Shown one piece after another: positions 32,399 through 41,307 of a DNA stretch of 64,000 nucleotides. Numbering within the stretch: the first letter of the stretch is position 1; each line of letters starts with the position of its first letter. The stretch is taken from NCBI GenBank assembly GCA_017409475.1, contig JAFQSP010000014.1, forward strand, positions 142,253 to 206,252, written 5' to 3'. Below the pieces are notes generated by a model. The model did no database searches, was not told the origin of the DNA, and worked only from the letters and a program-made list of their open reading frames with translations. Origin of the DNA: Clostridia bacterium. GTDB lineage: Bacteria > Bacillota > Clostridia > Oscillospirales > Acutalibacteraceae. Made by a program: the position numbers and the translations under genes.

Positions 32399-34378
32399 AT
32401 GGCAAGAAGTTTAGAAAAGCTAAAAAAACAATACACAAGCGTTGCTCCCGATAAAAAAGGCGGTATGATGGGCGGTCACGGGCCCGGTGGTCCCGGTCGC
32501 CGAATGGGTCCACGTCCCCAAGGAAAGCCAAAAAGCACCAAGCCAACCATTTCCCGATTGCTCAAATACGTCGGCCGGTACAAGTGGCGGCTATTCCTGG
32601 TCGTTTTCTGTATGCTTTTCGGCTCGGTAACGGCTCTCTGTGGCTCATATTTTTTAGCCCCAATTATCGACCGCATCACCCTCACCGTCAACCCCGAAGC
32701 AAATATAAAAATGACCTATCTCGAAAGGGCGGCCGACAGCGTTATCGAATGGGTAACCGAAACCGAGCTTTTCTCCTCACTCATGGGGTCAAAGGCGGCA
32801 GCCGTCACGGTTTATATAACAGCGGCACTCATTATCCTTTCGATAATCTATCTTATAGAAATCTTGTCTAACTATCTTCAAAACAGAATTATGGTCTCGG
32901 TGTCGCAAAATTCGATTGAGCGCATACGAAATGACCTTTTCGAAAGCATGGAAGCACTTCCGCTCGGCTATTTTGACCGCACACCTACCGGCGAAACAAT
33001 GAGCCGCTTTACCAACGATATTGACAATATCGATACCATGCTGTCAAACTCACTTACCGGCATCATTTCGGGCATAATAACCCTCGTCGGCACCTTCTTT
33101 TTCATGGTATCTACCAGCTGGCAGCTTACCCTCATCACCGTCTTTTTCATCCCCGTTTTTATAAAGGGCGGCGCAATTATCGCAAAGCGCAGCTCAAAGC
33201 ATTACGGCGCACAGCAGGCGGCTCTCGGCGCAGTAAACGGCTATATTGAAGAAACCGTTTCGGGTCAAAAGGTAGTAAAGGTGTTTAATCACGAGGACGA
33301 ATGTGTCGAGGAATTCGGACTTCTCAATGACGAGCTCCGCGATAAGCAGTTTAACGCCCAGTTTTATGGCGGAATTATGGGTCCCGTAATGGGAAATCTC
33401 AGTCAGGTCAGCTATGCTGTTACAATTGGGCTCGGCGGAATTATGATGTGTGTCGGCGGATTTACGCCTGGTGCCCTCACCGTTTTTGCCAAGTATTCAC
33501 GCCAATTCTCGATGCCTATTAACCAAATTTCTCTGCAAATGTCGACCATTTTTGCGGCTCTTGCGGGCGCCGAAAGGGTATTTTCGGTCATGGATACCGA
33601 ACCCGAAAAGCCCGATTCGACCGACGCAATTCCGATGACCGATATAAAGGGCGAGGTCGAAATTAAAAACGTCACCTTTGGCTATCTTCCCGACAAGGAC
33701 ATTCTCAAAATCATTTCGCTTTATGCCCATGCCGGTCAAAAAATCGCCTTTGTCGGCTCGACAGGTGCAGGAAAAACCACCGTCACCAATCTGCTCAACC
33801 GCTTTTATGATATAAAAAGCGGCGAAATAACCATCGACGGCGTCGACATTCGTAAATATCGCCGCAGCGACCTTCGCGAAAACATCGCCGTCGTTTTGCA
33901 GGACACCCACCTTTTCACCGGTACGGTAATGGAAAATATCCGCTACGGACGTCCCGATGCCACCGATGACGAGGTTATCGAAGCGGCAAAAACAGCCTCG
34001 GCTCATTCATTTATAATGCGACTGAGCGACGGCTACAACACCGTTATCGAGGGCGACGGAGCCTCGCTGTCACAAGGTCAGCGCCAGCTGCTTAATATCG
34101 CACGTGCGGCCGTTTCAAAGGCGCCCATTCTCGTGCTTGACGAGGCAACAAGCTCGGTTGACACACGTACCGAGCGTCATATCGAGCACGGACTTGCCCG
34201 ACTGATGAAAAACCGTACAACCTTCGTAATTGCGCACCGTCTTTCAACCGTTCGCAATTCCGACGCAATAATGGTACTTGAGCAGGGCGAAATTATCGAA
34301 CGCGGAAGCCACGACGAGCTGCTCGAAAAGAAGGGACGCTACTATCAGCTTTATACCGGAGCCGTCGAGCTTGACTGA
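32399..34378 (+). CDS. ABC exporter half-transporter, catalytic subunit
   Basis: 659 residues. A Gly/Pro/Met/Arg-rich cytoplasmic extension (about 20-45) precedes six membrane helices and a complete nucleotide-binding domain: Walker A VGSTGAGKTTV, signature LSQGQRQL, Walker B ILVLDEATSSVD with catalytic Glu, and the H-loop IAHRLST. The signature has Gln where the partner has Gly. The two subunits should form one heterodimeric exporter regulated by the upstream MarR protein. Confidence 0.92.
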   Translation: MARSLEKLKKQYTSVAPDKKGGMMGGHGPGGPGRRMGPRPQGKPKSTKPTISRLLKYVGRYKWRLFLVVFCMLFGSVTALCGSYFLAPIIDRITLTVNPEANIKMTYLERAADSVIEWVTETELFSSLMGSKAAAVTVYITAALIILSIIYLIEILSNYLQNRIMVSVSQNSIERIRNDLFESMEALPLGYFDRTPTGETMSRFTNDIDNIDTMLSNSLTGIISGIITLVGTFFFMVSTSWQLTLITVFFIPVFIKGGAIIAKRSSKHYGAQQAALGAVNGYIEETVSGQKVVKVFNHEDECVEEFGLLNDELRDKQFNAQFYGGIMGPVMGNLSQVSYAVTIGLGGIMMCVGGFTPGALTVFAKYSRQFSMPINQISLQMSTIFAALAGAERVFSVMDTEPEKPDSTDAIPMTDIKGEVEIKNVTFGYLPDKDILKIISLYAHAGQKIAFVGSTGAGKTTVTNLLNRFYDIKSGEITIDGVDIRKYRRSDLRENIAVVLQDTHLFTGTVMENIRYGRPDATDDEVIEAAKTASAHSFIMRLSDGYNTVIEGDGASLSQGQRQLLNIARAAVSKAPILVLDEATSSVDTRTERHIEHGLARLMKNRTTFVIAHRLSTVRNSDAIMVLEQGEIIERGSHDELLEKKGRYYQLYTGAVELD

Positions 34379-34420
34379 TAAACAGCCGACCTTTTCCTGA
34401 TAATAACCCAAAAAATATAA

Positions 34421-34458
34421 ACCACCGCCTGCACCACTTGTCAAGTGATGTGGGCGGT
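34421..34458. terminator. Inverted repeat after the exporter operon, overlapping the next promoter
   Basis: ACCGCCTGCACCACTTG and CAAGTGATGTGGGCGGT pair almost completely. TTGTCA (34438-34443) within it and TATAAT at 34461-34466 are 17 bp apart, so the palindrome also holds the promoter of the following gene. Confidence 0.6.
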
Positions 34459-34485
34459 GTTATAATTAGCATCGGGAGTGAGATT

Positions 34486-35232
34486 ATGCAGAAGCTCATG
34501 AGCCGAATGCGGTCGGCCATTCAAAAATATAATATGATTGATGACGGTGACGTAATTGCCGTTGGCGTTTCTGGCGGCAAGGATTCGGTTGCGCTGCTGG
34601 TTGCCCTTTGCGAAATGCGCCGCTTTTATCCCAAAAAATACGAGGTAAAGGCGCTTACCCTCGACCCCTGCTTTAACGGAGTCGAAACCGATTATTCCCC
34701 TATCGAGCAGCTATGTGAGCAGCTCGGAATCGAGTATATTATCCGCCGTACCCAGCTTGGCGAAATCATTTTCGAGGCACGAAAGGAGTCAAATCCATGT
34801 TCCCTTTGTGCAAAAATGCGCCGAGGAATGCTTCACGACGAGGCAAAAAAGGCGGGTTGTAACAAGGTTGCGCTCGGGCATCACCTCGACGATGCGGTGG
34901 TCACCTTTTATATGAATTTGCTTCGTGGAGGAAATATCGGCTGTTTTTCGCCCGTTACCTACCTGTCGCGAAAGGATATTTTCACCATTCGACCGATGAT
35001 TCTCGCTTATGAAAAAGAGGTTCGCCACGCAGTAAGAAATCGCGACCTGCCCATTGTAAAATCGGCATGTCCCGTTGACGGAATAACCGAGCGTCAGCGC
35101 ATAAAGGACCTCGTTTGGTCGCTCGAAAGAGAAAGCGGCTACGATGCCCTTTATCAAAAGACGATTGGCGCGCTTCAAAGGGCAAAAATTGACGGCTGGG
35201 GCATTGAATCAGACGAAGCCGAAACGGAATAA
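34486..35232 (+). CDS. TtcA-like tRNA thiolation enzyme (PP-loop ATPase)
   Basis: 248 residues from the ATG at 34486; the open frame starts earlier but would include the promoter. The N-type ATP pyrophosphatase loop SGGKDS lies in AVGVSGGKDSVALL, and the PCSLC motif supplies two Fe-S cysteines. GHHLDDAVVTFYMNLLRGG is the family LDD region, and a further Cys lies in KSACPVDG. TtcA makes 2-thiocytidine at tRNA position 32; related enzymes include TilS and TtuA, so the exact target is inferred. It ends before a clear terminator. Confidence 0.85.
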   Translation: MQKLMSRMRSAIQKYNMIDDGDVIAVGVSGGKDSVALLVALCEMRRFYPKKYEVKALTLDPCFNGVETDYSPIEQLCEQLGIEYIIRRTQLGEIIFEARKESNPCSLCAKMRRGMLHDEAKKAGCNKVALGHHLDDAVVTFYMNLLRGGNIGCFSPVTYLSRKDIFTIRPMILAYEKEVRHAVRNRDLPIVKSACPVDGITERQRIKDLVWSLERESGYDALYQKTIGALQRAKIDGWGIESDEAETE

Positions 35233-35246
35233 CCCAAAATTAAACA

Positions 35247-35286
35247 TAAAAAAGGACCGTATCGGTTGATACAGTCCTTTTAATTT
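35247..35286. terminator. Terminator after the TtcA-like gene
   Basis: AAAAAGGACCGTATC and GATACAGTCCTTTT pair with one mismatch, followed by TAATTT; it also lies downstream of the leftward zinc-ribbon gene. Confidence 0.8.
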
Positions 35287-35303
35287 ATACTATGTAAAAG
35301 CTA

Positions 35304-35963
35304 TTAAAACTTTGTTCCGCAATTTGTGCAGAAGGGGGCAGTTTCGTTTACACGAACAGCTCCACAATTAGCGCAAACAGGAGACTTTGCAGGAACTTCA
35401 GGCTGAGCAGGTACTTCGGGCTGAACCGGTGCCTGAGGCTGAACCGGTGTCTGAGCCTGAACCGGTGCCTGAGCCTGAACCGATGCTTTCGGCTGAGGCT
35501 TAGCAACTGTTGCGGGTGTCTGAGCCTTAGGCTCTTCTTTCTTATAACCGAGCTTGTTATTAATTTCAATAACATTCTTTACAAGTAAAATTGCCATCAT
35601 TGTAATTTCGAAAAAAAGACGAATTGCAATTGGCGAAATAAGCATAATAAACAGACCACGCAAAGCAAGCGATTGACCATACTGCTGCATAAAGAGCATA
35701 AAGAAGCCCATTAAAACAGCAAAGATTGTCATAAATGTGTAAAGGAACTTGACAATTTTTTCAATCAAAAGGGTTCTGAAATTAAAAATATCAGCAATTC
35801 CCTTGAAAAAGCCGTTTAACGTCGGGCGCTTTTTATCCGGAAGAACAAGGACAAAGAGCAAAATGGTTGCCGCAAGCGCTGCTACAAGGCTAATTACAAG
35901 AAACGGTGTCGGGTCGGTTGAGCTGTAATAACCGCTGTAACCGTAAGATGGTGTTGAATACAT
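35304..35963 (-). CDS. Membrane protein with Gln/Pro/Ala repeat linker and C-terminal zinc ribbon
   Basis: 219 residues. An N-terminal helix (about 20-45) and two or three further helices (about 75-140) form the membrane part. A cytoplasmic linker follows, of QAQAPVQAQTPVQPQAPVQ and PEVPAQ type repeats (about 160-195). It ends in a zinc ribbon, CANCGAVRVNETAPFCTNCG, with four cysteines. Such zinc-ribbon membrane proteins are common in Firmicutes but have no fixed function. The linker is a clean tandem repeat at DNA level. It is monocistronic. Confidence 0.7.
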   Translation of the reverse strand: MYSTPSYGYSGYYSSTDPTPFLVISLVAALAATILLFVLVLPDKKRPTLNGFFKGIADIFNFRTLLIEKIVKFLYTFMTIFAVLMGFFMLFMQQYGQSLALRGLFIMLISPIAIRLFFEITMMAILLVKNVIEINNKLGYKKEEPKAQTPATVAKPQPKASVQAQAPVQAQTPVQPQAPVQPEVPAQPEVPAKSPVCANCGAVRVNETAPFCTNCGTKF

Positions 35964-36051
35964 TTTTTATCCTCCTCAAAGATTATTAATTAAATTATAA
36001 ATACTCTGTCGAATTTTGTCAACGATTGCCCAAAAAAAGACGAACAGCGTA

Positions 36052-36255
36052 GGCGTTGTACCCGTAAGGATACAACGCCAGTTTTATTCGCCTTTGGCGA
36101 GTTATATTGCTTTGCAGTTATATTCGGCTACAGCCGAGTGATATTGCCTTCGGCAGTTTATTGGCGAATAAAATATCACTGAAAGCGAAAGGTTTCAATA
36201 ACACTATTGCCGTAAGGCAATAATATCACTGTGAGACCTGTCTCACAATATCACT
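36052..36255. repeat. Multi-hairpin intergenic element with inverted 9-bp spacers
   Basis: GGCGTTGTA (36052-36060)/TACAACGCC (36071-36079) form a first hairpin. Outer arms TTTATTCGCC (36083-36092) and GGCGAATAAA (36163-36172) enclose small hairpins separated by AGTTATATT or AGTGATATT at 36100, 36116 and 36137. To the right, the reverse-complement spacer AATATCACT recurs at 36172, 36222 and 36247, with a variant at 36197, between hairpins such as ATTGCCGTAAGGCAAT and GTGAGACCTGTCTCAC. The rest of 35964-36442 holds the terminator at 36287 and no gene. Confidence 0.75.
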
Positions 36256-36286
36256 ATTAAAACTTATTTTTCTTTTGAGATAGTAA

Positions 36287-36323
36287 AAACGGATGTGCAG
36301 AAATTCTACACATCCGTTTAATA
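36287..36323 (-). terminator. Terminator downstream of the 190-residue gene
   Basis: AAACGGATGTG (36287-36297) and CACATCCGTTT (36309-36319) form a perfect 11-bp stem; on the minus strand the T-run follows. Confidence 0.8.
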
Positions 36324-36442
36324 GTTGTCTCATACCGTAACAAGCAGGGAAAATGTATATCACATTTTCAGCTTTTTAGGAGACCCTAAAACCCTAAAAA
36401 AAGCAAAATTATCTCTTACTAATTTATTATAAATTGTCATTT

Positions 36443-37015
36443 TTAATCCTCATTCTCTAAAAATTTAAATTTGGCTTTCAAGAAATATTTATAATCAGGT
36501 TCTTCTACGGCTTCGGCATATTCAAGCTTGATTGTATTTTCAATCCAAGCTAACATTTTATCGCTCATATCTTCATATCTGCGAATTTTTATTAAACCTG
36601 ATTCTGCAGCTTTCAGTATTTCTGAGTATGCATCTTCTATAAACTCAATGTCTGTAACGGTAACAGGATGCGAACTTGTAACAGCATTACTTATATTGAT
36701 ATTGTCTTGATTTTCAAAAACAACATCAGCAGAATAAATATAACCTGAAACGCCTTTATATGTATCTTCTATTGCGTTTGGGTAATACTCATCTAATCTT
36801 AATGTACCATCTGGCTCAAATCCGTAACTTGCCCATTTATGCCATTTGCCATTATGTGAAAAACCTGTTTCTTTAGAATACTTTTCAATAGCATTACTCA
36901 AATAAACTAAAACATTTTCTCTTTTGGTAGAGAAATATATAAGTGGAATATTATGGTTGGATATTCTTGGTTCCAAGATTTTGATATCCGAAACCTGCGA
37001 TGCGTGGTAATACAT
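36443..37015 (-). CDS. Conserved hypothetical protein
   Basis: 190 residues, soluble. The opening YYHASQVSDIKILEPRISNHNIPLIYFSTKRENVLVYL and the middle ...YGFEPDGTLRLDEYYPNA..DTYKGVSGYIYS form a pattern I have seen as a widespread Firmicute family without known function. HAS and RISN near the N-terminus loosely recall ADP-ribosyltransferase-like folds, but I cannot support that. The gene is more A+T-rich than its neighbours and stands alone between two terminators, hinting at acquisition. Confidence 0.6.
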   Translation of the reverse strand: MYYHASQVSDIKILEPRISNHNIPLIYFSTKRENVLVYLSNAIEKYSKETGFSHNGKWHKWASYGFEPDGTLRLDEYYPNAIEDTYKGVSGYIYSADVVFENQDNINISNAVTSSHPVTVTDIEFIEDAYSEILKAAESGLIKIRRYEDMSDKMLAWIENTIKLEYAEAVEEPDYKYFLKAKFKFLENED

Positions 37016-37092
37016 TTTATCTCCTCCACAAATTCTTATTTAACGGTTAGTTGTATTATAGCATAACTTGATTAACAAATAAAGAAGAATAT

Positions 37093-37131
37093 TAAAACAC
37101 CCTTAGCTTTAAACTACGGGTGTTTTTGTAT
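37093..37131. terminator. Terminator between murC region and the 190-residue gene
   Basis: AAAACACCC and GGGTGTTTT flank an AT-rich loop (TTAGCTTTAAACTAC with inner pairing) and a T-run. Confidence 0.7.
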
Positions 37132-37193
37132 TTTGTTGTACTGTCCTTAACGGTGTGACCCTTATTTACTGTTCATCTTTTTTAATTATCTTT

Positions 37194-38579
37194 TTACTTT
37201 TCTTCGTACTTCTTTAACATTATTTTTGCCGCCTTGTAAATATCTCCGCAGCCTAGGGTTATTACAAGATCACCCTCCTTAGCATTATCGACGATATAAT
37301 CGGCAATTTCTTCAAACGTATCGAAATAAACCGAACCGTCAATCTTTTCGGCTATTTGGGAGGTATGGACACCGTAGGTATTCTTTTCTCGTGAGCCCAT
37401 AATTTGTGACAAAACGACCTGGTCAGCAATTTTCAGCACTCGAGCAAATTCGTCAAGAAGCATCGACGTGCGGCTAAAGGTAAACGGCTGGAACACGGCA
37501 AAAACTCGGTTAAAGCCCATTGCCTTTGCTGTATTGAGGGTAACTTCGAGCTCCTTCGGGTGATGGGCATAATCATCGGCAATAACAATTCCCTTCGGCT
37601 TTCCGAGAATTTCGAATCGTCTGCATGCGCCGCCAAATCGAGAAAGTCCGTATTTTACATCCTCGCCGTTAGCTCCCGAAAGAATAGCAGCAACGGCAGC
37701 CATAGCCGCATTTAGCACATTATGACGTCCGGGACAACCAAGCGAAATATGGGTAACAAACATATCCCCTTTTAAAAGGTCGAATTCGTAAAATCCGCCC
37801 TTTGACATGATGATGTTAACTGCACGCCAATCGTTGCCATCATTTTCACCAACGGTTATAATTTCAACATCGATTCCCTCTGTCGCAATCATGCTGCGCT
37901 CGTCATCGCCGTTTACTACAACGCATTTTGTCGACGAGCCGATAAACCGCCTAAACGAGTCGATAAGTCGCTCATCCGTCTTAAAATATTCCATGTGGTC
38001 ACGGTCAATATTCAGCAAAACGGCTATATCGGGCGACTCCTTTAAAAAGGTGTCGACGTATTCGCACGACTCGCAAACAAGGGTGTCCGAATTTCCACAA
38101 ATGCCATTTGCGTTAATAAGCGGAAGCTTTCCGCCGATGATTGCCGACGGAGAAAGATTTGCATCTTGCAAAATTTGTGTTATCATAGAGGTAACGGTGG
38201 TTTTTCCATGAGTGCCGCAAACGCCGATAACGTTATCAAACTTTCGCGTAATTGCGCCGAGCAAAAATGACCTTTCGAGCGTAGGGATAGAAAGACGCTC
38301 GGCCTCCACAAGCTCGGGATTATCCTTCATAATTGCGGCCGAATGGATTACAAGCTCGGCTCCGTGAACATTTTCGGGAAAATGGCCGAGGGTAACGGGA
38401 ATTCCCATCGCTTCCACGCGTGAAAGTGTATCGGTGCGGTTATTATCCGAGCCGGTAAGCTCATACCCTTTTTTATGCAAAATTTCGGCAAGAGGACACA
38501 TTCCTGCACCGCCAATGCCTATCATATGAATTTTTTTAACGCTGTCAATCAGCTTATCGTATTCGTTGAGCTGTTTCAT
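37194..38579 (-). CDS. murC: UDP-N-acetylmuramate--L-alanine ligase
   Basis: 461 residues, full length. It adds L-alanine to UDP-MurNAc using ATP in cytoplasmic peptidoglycan precursor synthesis. The N-terminal UDP-binding IGIGGAGMCPLAEI, the ATP loop GVCGTHGKTTVTSM, the central NIDRDHMEYF and the C-terminal DDYAHHPKE motif are all present. AGGAGCG precedes the ATG. It is divergent from the CCA-adding enzyme gene and is not in a dcw-type cluster here. Confidence 0.97.
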   Translation of the reverse strand: MKQLNEYDKLIDSVKKIHMIGIGGAGMCPLAEILHKKGYELTGSDNNRTDTLSRVEAMGIPVTLGHFPENVHGAELVIHSAAIMKDNPELVEAERLSIPTLERSFLLGAITRKFDNVIGVCGTHGKTTVTSMITQILQDANLSPSAIIGGKLPLINANGICGNSDTLVCESCEYVDTFLKESPDIAVLLNIDRDHMEYFKTDERLIDSFRRFIGSSTKCVVVNGDDERSMIATEGIDVEIITVGENDGNDWRAVNIIMSKGGFYEFDLLKGDMFVTHISLGCPGRHNVLNAAMAAVAAILSGANGEDVKYGLSRFGGACRRFEILGKPKGIVIADDYAHHPKELEVTLNTAKAMGFNRVFAVFQPFTFSRTSMLLDEFARVLKIADQVVLSQIMGSREKNTYGVHTSQIAEKIDGSVYFDTFEEIADYIVDNAKEGDLVITLGCGDIYKAAKIMLKKYEEK

Positions 38580-38664
38580 GCTATCGCTCCTAAATCCAGT
38601 TTTAGCACACTTACAAATATAATACCACCTTTTTCACCGATAAACAACCGAAAAGGATAATTTT

Positions 38665-39834
38665 ATGGAAAAATTTTTTATACCCCCTTATGTAGAAGCA
38701 GTTATTAATAAAATCGAATATAACGGCTACGAGGCGTGGCTGGTTGGCGGCTGCGTCAGAGATATGCTGTCGGGCATCACTCCCCACGACTATGATATTG
38801 CCTCAAATGCGCCATGCGAAGCCATTTCGTCCATGTTTGACCGAGTAATCGAAACAGGAATTCGCCACGGCACCGTCACCGTCATCTCCGACGGTCAGCC
38901 GATTGAGGTTACTCGCTACCGAATTGACGGCGACTATGCCGACCACCGACGTCCCGACTCGGTCAATTTTACCTGCGAATTTAAAAATGACCTTGCACGT
39001 CGCGACTTTACCGTAAACGCAATTGGATATAATGAAAAACGCGGCATATTCGACTGCTTTGGCGGAAAAGAGGATATTGAAAGAAAAATTCTTCGTACCG
39101 TCGGCGATGCCAAAAGGCGATTTGACGAGGACGCCCTCCGCATTTTAAGGGCAATCCGTTTCGCCTCGACCCTCGGCTACACAATCGAAAACGGCACCCT
39201 CACTGCTATAAAAAGTCTTTCAAAAACACTTCATAACGTTAGCGCCGAGCGAATTTACAGCGAAGTGAAAAAGGTGCTTATGGGAAAGGCGCCGTCACTT
39301 ATCGAAATTATAATAAAAAACGGCGGATTTGAGCATCTCGGCATAGACGATTGCGACGATTTGTCACCGCTTGATAGGGTTGACGAAAATCTAAACGTAC
39401 GGATTGCCATACTTTTAAAACTATGCAGGTGCAACCCCTCGTCAGTTTTGTCGAAGCTCAAAGCCGAGCGCATAACAAGGACAACAGTAGGGCTGATTTA
39501 TACCGCCCTTGACGAAAATCAACCCTTTGACCGCTGTGAATTAAAGCGCCTGTTACAAAAGCACAGCGCCGAGGACATTTTTGCCATACTTTCGGCTCAT
39601 AAGGTTCTATACGGTCACGAAATTCTGGCAGCAAAAGATGAGCTTCGCGACATAGTTGAAAAAAATGAGCCCTATCTCATACGGCACCTTACCATCGGCG
39701 GCGATGACCTTGCCAAAATGGGTATCAGCGGCGAAGCTGTTGGCCGGGTGCTAAACGACCTTCTCGAAAGGGCAATAATTGACCCCGAGCTCAACTCTCC
39801 CGAAAAATTAAAAAGCATCATAAACAGTAACTAA
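38665..39834 (+). CDS. cca: CCA tRNA nucleotidyltransferase
   Basis: 389 residues, class II. The head domain has LVGGCVRDMLSGITPHDYDIAS with the catalytic DxD, then EVTRYRIDG and RRDFTVNAIGYN. The RRFDEDALRILRAIRFA motif binds ATP/CTP. It builds or repairs the 3' CCA of tRNAs (or adds A in split systems; the single gene and full length favour complete CCA addition). It ends before a perfect terminator at 39841 and is divergent from murC. Confidence 0.93.
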   Translation: MEKFFIPPYVEAVINKIEYNGYEAWLVGGCVRDMLSGITPHDYDIASNAPCEAISSMFDRVIETGIRHGTVTVISDGQPIEVTRYRIDGDYADHRRPDSVNFTCEFKNDLARRDFTVNAIGYNEKRGIFDCFGGKEDIERKILRTVGDAKRRFDEDALRILRAIRFASTLGYTIENGTLTAIKSLSKTLHNVSAERIYSEVKKVLMGKAPSLIEIIIKNGGFEHLGIDDCDDLSPLDRVDENLNVRIAILLKLCRCNPSSVLSKLKAERITRTTVGLIYTALDENQPFDRCELKRLLQKHSAEDIFAILSAHKVLYGHEILAAKDELRDIVEKNEPYLIRHLTIGGDDLAKMGISGEAVGRVLNDLLERAIIDPELNSPEKLKSIINSN

Positions 39835-39840
39835 ACCGTC

Positions 39841-39888
39841 AAATATCTCATAGAATGGGTATAGAACATTCTATGAGATATTTTTTTA
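39841..39888 (+). terminator. Terminator after cca
   Basis: AAATATCTCATAGAATG (39841-39857) and CATTCTATGAGATATTT (39867-39883) are exact reverse complements, 17 bp, with a T-run after them. Confidence 0.95.
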
Positions 39889-39901
39889 CGGGGTTGAGAA
39901 C

Positions 39902-40696
39902 ATGCAATTTAAAATTATCGGTGGAGACAAACGGTTTAAGATACTCAAAAAGCTACTCATTTCAAGCGGTCACACCCTTTCACCCGACGCTCATATAATA
40001 ATTCTGCCCCTTCCGCTGACACGTGACGGAAAAAGCCTCAACGCTCCGTTTGAAAGGGATAAAATCAGCCTTTCTGATATTATCGAGGCGGCCGACGAGG
40101 GTGACGTGTTTTTCGGCGGTCTCATTCCGCCCGATTTTGCCTCAAAGATAAAGGCGGCAGGTGCACTTATCTTTGATTATAACGAAAAGGATTCCTTTGC
40201 CGAGCTGAACGCTATACCGACAGCTGAGGGTGCCATTTCGATAGCCATTGAAAACACCGATTTTTCCCTTTTTGACGCCGAATGTCTCGTCTCCGGCTAC
40301 GGAAAAATCGGAAAGGTGCTGGCAAATTATTTAAAGGCGATGGGCGCAAAGGTCACAGTAAGCGCACGAAAAAGCTCCGACCTCTATTATGCTGAAAAAT
40401 GTGGTTTAAACCACATTTTAACCAGCGAAATCGCCGACCACATTGATAAATTTTCGATTATTTTTAACACCGTACCTTATAGAATTTACAGCGACGATAC
40501 AGTAAAAAAGATAAAAAAAGACGCCCTTTACATCGAGCTTGCATCGACTCCTTACGGTGCCGATTTTAGCTCGATGTCAGCGGCTGAAATACGATATATT
40601 AATGCGCCGTCACTTCCCGCAAAGATCGCTCCCGTTACGGCGGCAAAAAACATTTTAAACACAATTAACGAAATTATTCGGGAGGAATTTTTATGA
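39902..40696 (+). CDS. dpaA: Dipicolinate synthase subunit A
   Basis: 264 residues. The start QFKIIGGDKRFKILKKLLIS and the Rossmann motif CLVSGYGKIGKVLANYLKAMGAKV match SpoVFA, the NAD(P)-dependent subunit that makes dipicolinic acid from dihydrodipicolinate in the mother cell. It overlaps dpaB by 4 bp (ATGA). The pair is diagnostic of an endospore-forming host. The gene begins 14 bp after the cca terminator, so a sporulation promoter must be close to that hairpin; I could not identify it. Confidence 0.93.
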   Translation: MQFKIIGGDKRFKILKKLLISSGHTLSPDAHIIILPLPLTRDGKSLNAPFERDKISLSDIIEAADEGDVFFGGLIPPDFASKIKAAGALIFDYNEKDSFAELNAIPTAEGAISIAIENTDFSLFDAECLVSGYGKIGKVLANYLKAMGAKVTVSARKSSDLYYAEKCGLNHILTSEIADHIDKFSIIFNTVPYRIYSDDTVKKIKKDALYIELASTPYGADFSSMSAAEIRYINAPSLPAKIAPVTAAKNILNTINEIIREEFL

Positions 40697-41277
40697 ATGT
40701 ATTAAACGTCGGCTTCGCTATGTGCGGCTCATTTTGCACCCTGAATGCCGCCGTAAATGAGCTGAAAAATCTTAAAAATAAAGGATACAACCTGTTTCCC
40801 ATTATGTCGCCCATCGTCCAGGTCACCGACACTCGATTTGGCAAGGCGGATGACTTTAAATCACGGGTAAAGGAAATTTGCGAAAAGGACATCATCTCCA
40901 CCGTAAAGGAGGCTGAACCGATAGGGCCAAAGAAGCTGCTCGACATTCTCGTTATCGCTCCCTGCACGGGAAACACCGCCGCAAAGCTCGCAAACGGAAT
41001 CACCGACACCGCCGTTACAATGGCGGCGAAGGCCCATCTTCGCAACGGCAAACCCGTTGTTATCGCAATAGCCACCAACGATGCCCTTTCCGGCTCCGCG
41101 AAAAATATCGGTGCGCTGCTTAATACAAAAAACGTTTATTTTGTCCCCTTTGAGCAGGATGACGCCCACTTAAAGCCGACCTCGCTTATCTCTGATTTTT
41201 CGCTGATTGATGATACCATTTTGGCGGCAATTGAGGGAAAACAAATTCAGCCGCTGCTCATAAAGAGAAACGGCTGA
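40693..41277 (+). CDS. dpaB: Dipicolinate synthase subunit B
   Basis: 194 residues of flavoprotein-like fold. GFAMCGSFCTLNAAVNELKNLKNKGYNLFPIMS and LVIAPCTGNTAAKLANGITDTAVTMAAKAHLRNGKPVVIAIATND are the SpoVFB landmarks. With DpaA it produces the calcium-chelated dipicolinate of the spore core. The start overlaps the dpaA stop. AGGAGGGA-like sequence (GGAGGAATTTTT) precedes it. Confidence 0.93.
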   Translation: MNVLNVGFAMCGSFCTLNAAVNELKNLKNKGYNLFPIMSPIVQVTDTRFGKADDFKSRVKEICEKDIISTVKEAEPIGPKKLLDILVIAPCTGNTAAKLANGITDTAVTMAAKAHLRNGKPVVIAIATNDALSGSAKNIGALLNTKNVYFVPFEQDDAHLKPTSLISDFSLIDDTILAAIEGKQIQPLLIKRNG

Positions 41278-41307
41278 TGATAGGCTGATTATTGAATTAA
41301 AAAAACG

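Noticed and set aside
35380-35520. Tandem DNA repeat in the zinc-ribbon gene as an independent element
   Set aside because: The repeats are in frame and simply encode the Gln/Pro/Ala linker of the protein.
36052-36255. CRISPR array
   Set aside because: The repeats are 9 bp, change strand in the middle, and the intervening sequences are short palindromes rather than unique spacers.
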